A DNA stretch of 64,000 nucleotides from contig OZ244987.1 of the NCBI GenBank assembly GCA_965223105.1, positions 2,108,001 through 2,172,000 on the forward strand, written 5' to 3'. The notes beneath the pieces are model-generated. The model searched no databases. It worked only from the letters and a program-made list of their open reading frames with translations, and was not told where the DNA came from. This document shows positions 62,100-64,000 of this stretch, in pieces; the stretch's first letter is position 1; the number at the start of each line of letters is the position of its first letter. This DNA comes from JABDMH01 sp965223105 (GTDB lineage: Bacteria > Bacteroidota > Bacteroidia > Chitinophagales > Saprospiraceae). Made by a program: the position numbers and the translations under genes.

Positions 62100-63158
62100 T
62101 TGAAGAATCTTATCAAAGGAAGGGGTGCGCAGATCAATCCGTCAGATCGCTTTTCCAAATACATTTATGACAAGGATCCGAATCCGGAAGACGTCGAAGA
62201 CGGCAAGTATCGAAGATCTCAGTATATAGAAGTATTCCCAAAAACCATTGTAAACAAAGTGGATAGTCCTGACGTTGGTATGGATTACTCCATTAATCCC
62301 TATCAGGGATGCGAGCATGGTTGTGTCTACTGCTATGCCCGAAACACGCACCCCTTTTGGGGTTATAGTGCAGGTCTTGACTTCGAGACCAAAATATTGG
62401 TGAAAAAAAATGCTCCGGATCTATTGCATCAATTTTTAAGTAAGCCCAATTGGAAAGGTGATACTATTGTGCTATCAGGAAACACCGATTGCTATCAACC
62501 CATCGAATCGAAGTTGAAAATAACGCGTTCACTGCTGAAAGTTTTCTTGTCCTTTAGACATTCTACGGGAGTGATCACCAAGAACAGCCTCATTCAACGT
62601 GACCTGGACATACTGTCTGATCTTGCTCGACAGAATCTGGTACATGTAATCATCTCAATTACGACTCTTGACGAAGCGCTCCGGCAAAAATTAGAACCTA
62701 GAACAGCGACAATTAAACAAAGACTTCAAACGATAGCTCATTTTTCAAAGGAAGGAATTCCGGTGGGTGTAATGGTAGCTCCTATAATTCCAGGTTTGAA
62801 TGATCACGAGGTGATCGAAATTGTAAGATTGGCGTCATTGATGGGGGCCACTAAGGCTGGGTACACGATCGTAAGATTAAATGGCGATGTACAACCGGTA
62901 TTTACTCACTGGCTCGAAGCAAATTATCCAGATAGATGTGAGAAAGTCTTAGCCAAAATAGCTTCATGCCATGATGGTAGACTTAATGATAGCCGAAGTC
63001 ATACCAGAATGAAAGGAGAAGGCATCATTGCCAGAATGATCGGTGATCAGTTTAAACTAGCCGTGGCTAAGTACCTGCCAGGAGGTGATCGACCACCACT
63101 GGATACTTCAAAGTATCTCCGTTTTAAGCAACCACAATTGAGACTGCACTTTGATTAG
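62100..63158 (+). CDS. Radical SAM protein, PA0069 family (SplB-like)
   Basis: 352 residues. The iron-sulfur motif CEHGCVYCYAR (CxxxCxxC) binds the [4Fe-4S] cluster that cleaves SAM. Around it are YQGCEHGC, THPFWGYSAGLDFETKILVK, LSGNTDCYQPIE and GVMVAPIIPGLNDHEV, the wording of COG1533/PA0069 proteins related to spore photoproduct lyase. The substrate is not established. The start codon is TTG at 62100: the frame has a TAG at 62082 and no ATG between. The start follows the -7 element by only 17 bases, so the 5' untranslated leader is very short or absent. Confidence 0.87.
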   Translation: MKNLIKGRGAQINPSDRFSKYIYDKDPNPEDVEDGKYRRSQYIEVFPKTIVNKVDSPDVGMDYSINPYQGCEHGCVYCYARNTHPFWGYSAGLDFETKILVKKNAPDLLHQFLSKPNWKGDTIVLSGNTDCYQPIESKLKITRSLLKVFLSFRHSTGVITKNSLIQRDLDILSDLARQNLVHVIISITTLDEALRQKLEPRTATIKQRLQTIAHFSKEGIPVGVMVAPIIPGLNDHEVIEIVRLASLMGATKAGYTIVRLNGDVQPVFTHWLEANYPDRCEKVLAKIASCHDGRLNDSRSHTRMKGEGIIARMIGDQFKLAVAKYLPGGDRPPLDTSKYLRFKQPQLRLHFD

Positions 63159-63473
63159 AAGAGTCTAAGAGGATCCTGAACCTTCATTGCAGAGCCTCGT
63201 CAGGGCTACGGCCCTGGTGCGTTTTGACGCTTCATCTGAGAACAAAGTCATTCCCGTCCGATCCGGCATGGGCGGCCAGGCGAGGTTTCGCCTCTTCCGA
63301 CGCTATCGGTCGGCATCTAGATTTGATCTGCCAAAAACTAGCTGCCCCACGATGATCAGATACTTTAATGAAAGCAGGACTGGTGGTCAGGAATCTTATC
63401 AATTTTCCTCAAATCTTGAGTAAATGGTTGAGTCAAATTCTCCTAATTTGGCCATCTTCGTACATGACCTACA
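63159..63473 (+). other. Hairpin-rich intergenic region before the NUDIX gene
   Basis: 315 bases without a convincing gene; a 78-codon frame at 63187-63423 shows no family features. The first half is unusually G+C rich for this genome and has three hairpins in a row (63198-63219, 63278-63293, 63297-63313). The second half is ordinary AT-rich sequence. Confidence 0.5.
63198..63219 (+). other. Hairpin with a cUACGg tetraloop
   Basis: CAGGGC and GCCCTG enclose TACG, giving a C(UACG)G loop in RNA, one of the most stable tetraloops known. Two outer G-T pairs and a C-G pair extend the stem to nine. No T-run follows directly, so it is not a plain terminator. Confidence 0.6.
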
Positions 63474-64000
63474 ATGAGGAAAATGCAACGTTGGAAAACG
63501 ATTAGATCGCGGCCCGGACCTAAAATTCCACTATTTAATATGGAGTTGAGGTTGGTGCAAAATCCCAGGAATGATGCAAGACTGGATGCCATCGTCTTGC
63601 ATGCACCGGACACGGTAAATATTGTGGCCTTGACTTCTGACGGTGATCTCATTTTGGTGAAACAATTTAGGTTTGGTATCGATGATTTTTTGACAGAGCT
63701 TCCAGCAGGTTTGATCGATCCTGGTGAAGACCGTCTAGAGGCTGCGAGACGGGAATTGAGGGAAGAGACGGGATATGAAACTGATCAATGGATTTACCTG
63801 GGAGTTACCTTTCTAAATCCTGCTTATGTGACCAATCGCTGCTTCCATTATCTTGCTCTTGACTGCAAAAGGCTTAACGATCAGTCCATGGACCATCTAG
63901 AGGATTTGCAGGTTGAATGGGTAGCCAGTGAGCAGATCACCTCTTTTTTGCGGAGCGATGGCATTCAAGATGCTGTAGGCAGAGTGGCCATTGGATATGT
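63474..64000 (+). CDS. NUDIX hydrolase (ADP-ribose pyrophosphatase-like), cut by the window end
   Basis: The frame from the ATG at 63474 is open to the window edge (175 codons visible). The NUDIX box at residues 79-101 is complete: GLIDPGEDRLEAARREL then REETGY, fitting G-x5-E-x7-REUxEExGU, with the metal-binding glutamates. Upstream strands VNIVALTSDGDLILVKQFRF and the LTELPAG lead-in are typical of ADP-ribose and sugar-nucleotide pyrophosphatases. A second Met at 63483 is an alternative start. The C terminus is missing because the window ends, not because of a lesion. Confidence 0.88.
   Translation, partial: MRKMQRWKTIRSRPGPKIPLFNMELRLVQNPRNDARLDAIVLHAPDTVNIVALTSDGDLILVKQFRFGIDDFLTELPAGLIDPGEDRLEAARRELREETGYETDQWIYLGVTFLNPAYVTNRCFHYLALDCKRLNDQSMDHLEDLQVEWVASEQITSFLRSDGIQDAVGRVAIGY

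Noticed and set aside
63187..63423. 78-codon frame before the NUDIX gene
   Set aside because: It translates the hairpin cluster; arginine-rich, no family pattern. Better explained by structured non-coding sequence.

Overview
The window is chromosomal DNA of a Bacteroidota bacterium, most likely a member of the Saprospiria/Saprospiraceae. Reasons seen in the sequence: several very large secreted proteins end in type IX secretion (T9SS) sorting domains, there is a PorP/SprF-type membrane protein, start sites mostly lack a strong Shine-Dalgarno sequence, TTG and GTG starts occur, and at least one promoter fits the Bacteroidota TTG-N20-TAnnTTT pattern. The family-level placement is inference from the gene repertoire. 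Gene density is high. I see no rRNA, tRNA, insertion sequence, prophage or CRISPR array.

Layout. 1-1.1 kb: tail of an outer-membrane barrel gene and a broken lipoprotein gene lying between two ~65-bp direct repeats. 1.1-2.5 kb: HAD phosphatase and glycerol facilitator on the minus strand. 2.7-7.5 kb: a six-repeat CHRD protein, a Tat-exported PLP enzyme and the relic of a four-helix-bundle (S23-type) gene. 7.6-13.8 kb: DUF819 transporter-like protein, secreted protein, photolyase, solo nucleotide cyclase, M20 amidase and a small barrel protein. 14.5-19.5 kb: first giant T9SS protein. 19.6-23.5 kb: tilS-mltG-panB-GNAT on the minus strand. 23.6-30.6 kb: dnaK, PorP/SprF protein, cystathionine beta-synthase, LysM protein, kdsB and cytidine deaminase. 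30.7-37.9 kb: saccharopine dehydrogenase-flippase-prmC operon with 4-bp gene overlaps, SUI1 factor, a serine-hydrolase-fold protein lacking its nucleophile, queuosine-precursor transporter and aminotransferase. 38.1-51.0 kb: two more giant T9SS proteins in tandem. 51.0-64.0 kb: trans-sulfuration PLP enzyme, RluD, LuxC-type acyl-CoA reductase, endonuclease III, BamA/TamA-type protein, SpoU methyltransferase, TlpA-type thioredoxin lipoprotein, purL, cupin, radical SAM protein and a NUDIX hydrolase cut by the window end.

Most genes are housekeeping. The accessory content is the cell-surface set. Three giant paralogues (1672, 1487 and 2662 residues) share a cysteine-rich C-terminal block of about 1000-1200 residues ending in a dockerin-like calcium loop, a cohesin-like beta domain and a T9SS sorting domain, while their N-terminal parts differ. 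Together with the CHRD protein they form a T9SS-exported surface repertoire and are the best candidate here for something undescribed. Other points worth a look are the two dead genes with repeats at the left end, the nucleophile-less serine-hydrolase-fold protein, the promoter/operator in front of the radical SAM gene and the cluster of strong hairpins before the NUDIX gene.
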